A stretch of DNA of 64,000 bases. Origin: an uncultured Chlorobiota bacterium (lineage in GTDB: Bacteria; Bacteroidota; Ignavibacteria; UBA10030; UBA6906). The stretch covers positions 1 to 64,000 of the forward strand of contig CAADGV010000006.1 of NCBI GenBank assembly GCA_900696645.1. Direction: 5' to 3'. A program made the translations under genes and the position numbers. The notes beneath the pieces are model-generated. The model was not told the origin of the DNA and made no database searches. It saw nothing but the letters and a program-made list of their open reading frames with translations. Numbering within the stretch: position 1 is the first letter of the stretch; each line of letters starts with the position of its first letter. Shown piece after piece: positions 63,474 to 64,000 of this stretch.

Positions 63474-64000
63474 CTATTGCAGCAGTTTCTTGTACAGGTT
63501 GATGTACTTCTTTGCTGAAGCCTCCCACGAAAAATCCTTGCTCATCGCGTTCTTCTGAATCTTTCTCCACAACGCTTGATTGCCGAACTGTTGAATGGCA
63601 TGCTGAATAACAGACAGCAGCGCTTTGCTGTCGTATTCTTCGAACTTGAATCCCGTTCCGGTTCCTTTCGCCGGTTCCACTTGTTCAACTGTTTCGTCAA
63701 GACCGCCGGTGGCGCGTACAATCGGGATTGTGCCGTACTTCATGCTGTAGAGTTGGTTCAGCCCGCAAGGCTCGTACCGTGAAGGCATAAGGAACATGTC
63801 GCTACCTGCCTCAATCCAGTGTGCCAACTCCTGATCGAAGCGGAGACAGACACCGAATTTTTCGGGATATTTCTTTGCCGCTTTCTCGAAGAGCGCGTGA
63901 TATTTCTTTTCACCGACTCCCAATAACACGAACTGTGCGTTCAATTTCGCCAGCTTGTCGATGATCTCACCAATCAAATCAAAACCCTTCTGGTCGGCAA
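63474..64000 (-). CDS. glgA: Glycogen/starch synthase, C-terminal part (cut by window edge)
   Basis: C-terminal GT5 domain of an ADP-glucose-dependent glycogen synthase. ADQKGFDLIGEIID at the edge is the conserved nucleotide-binding block that follows the domain hinge, FLMPSRYEPCGLNQLYSMKYG (two parts, about 60-80 of the visible segment) is the catalytic EPCGL motif, and GGLDETV follows. The 5' half lies beyond 64000, so 175 residues are visible. No interruption is seen. Confidence 0.95.
   Translation of the reverse strand, partial: ADQKGFDLIGEIIDKLAKLNAQFVLLGVGEKKYHALFEKAAKKYPEKFGVCLRFDQELAHWIEAGSDMFLMPSRYEPCGLNQLYSMKYGTIPIVRATGGLDETVEQVEPAKGTGTGFKFEEYDSKALLSVIQHAIQQFGNQALWRKIQKNAMSKDFSWEASAKKYINLYKKLLQ

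Overview
The window looks like a chromosome segment from a free-living member of the Bacteroidota/Ignavibacteriota (FCB) lineage. The grounds are four large secreted or surface proteins, three of them ending in the YPNPFNP-type C-terminal domain used by the type IX secretion system, a PorV/PorQ-like outer-membrane protein, a hybrid one-protein two-component regulator with a propeller sensor, and frequent GTG starts. No phage, insertion sequence, rRNA or CRISPR array was seen. Assignment to a genus is not possible from the sequence alone.

Region 1 (about 0.2-24.1 kb, all + strand) is one continuous pectin/hexuronate locus. Secreted and outer-membrane proteins come first: a PL9-type pectate lyase, a GH28 polygalacturonase lipoprotein, a TonB-dependent receptor without a SusD partner, a DUF4957-like beta-helix protein and a CE8 pectin methylesterase. 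Cytoplasmic enzymes follow: UxaC, KduD, KduI, UxaE, a TRAP transporter (P, Q, M), an SDR of the mannonate oxidoreductase type, a LarA-type nickel-pincer epimerase homologue, a DUF4861 protein, two PfkB kinases, 6-phosphogluconate dehydrogenase and KDPG aldolase. No mannonate dehydratase is present. The gene set instead suggests a second exit: mannonate to gluconate (LarA homologue), gluconate to 6-phosphogluconate (one kinase), then oxidative decarboxylation to ribulose 5-phosphate (Gnd). The unsaturated branch runs through KduI, KduD, the other kinase and Eda.

Region 2 (24.2-28.1 kb, - strand) holds an initiator tRNA with its own promoter and terminator, downstream of a four-gene cassette: a small zinc-ribbon protein, a RecA-fold ATPase-like protein without a recognisable Walker A motif, a 94-residue protein and a B-family DNA polymerase homologue. 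The polymerase homologue has lost exonuclease residues and has an altered polymerase motif C. The cassette promoter has consensus-like -35 and -10 boxes with a perfect 16-bp palindrome filling the spacer, and a partial second copy lies 32 bp upstream. This is the layout of a repressed, perhaps damage-inducible, translesion or repair cassette, and it is the least conventional system here.

Region 3 (28.1-47.3 kb) is mixed: a propeller-sensor histidine kinase with its LuxR-type regulator, a solo receiver, lipoproteins and a large T9SS propeller protein; two toxin-antitoxin-like pairs (PIN domain; DUF6036-type nucleotidyltransferase); a solo TonB C-terminal domain; an MddA-like methyltransferase; a LysE exporter; a 1346-residue hybrid regulator; a nucleoside-sugar-type epimerase; and a serine palmitoyltransferase-like enzyme. 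About 100-bp dispersed palindromic repeats lie between these genes and in two places reach into or abut genes.

Region 4 (47.3-64 kb) carries housekeeping genes. On + are a GNAT-family protein probably starting at ATC, a branched-chain aminotransferase, two universal stress proteins, a YtxH protein, an MscS-like protein, an amidohydrolase, a GNAT-nitrilase fusion and an MFS transporter. On - is a tight run, in transcription order, of glgA (cut by the window edge), gmhB, a DNRLRE lipoprotein, an outer-membrane porin-like protein, glyA, a PorV/PorQ-like protein, tatC and a polyprenyl diphosphate synthase.
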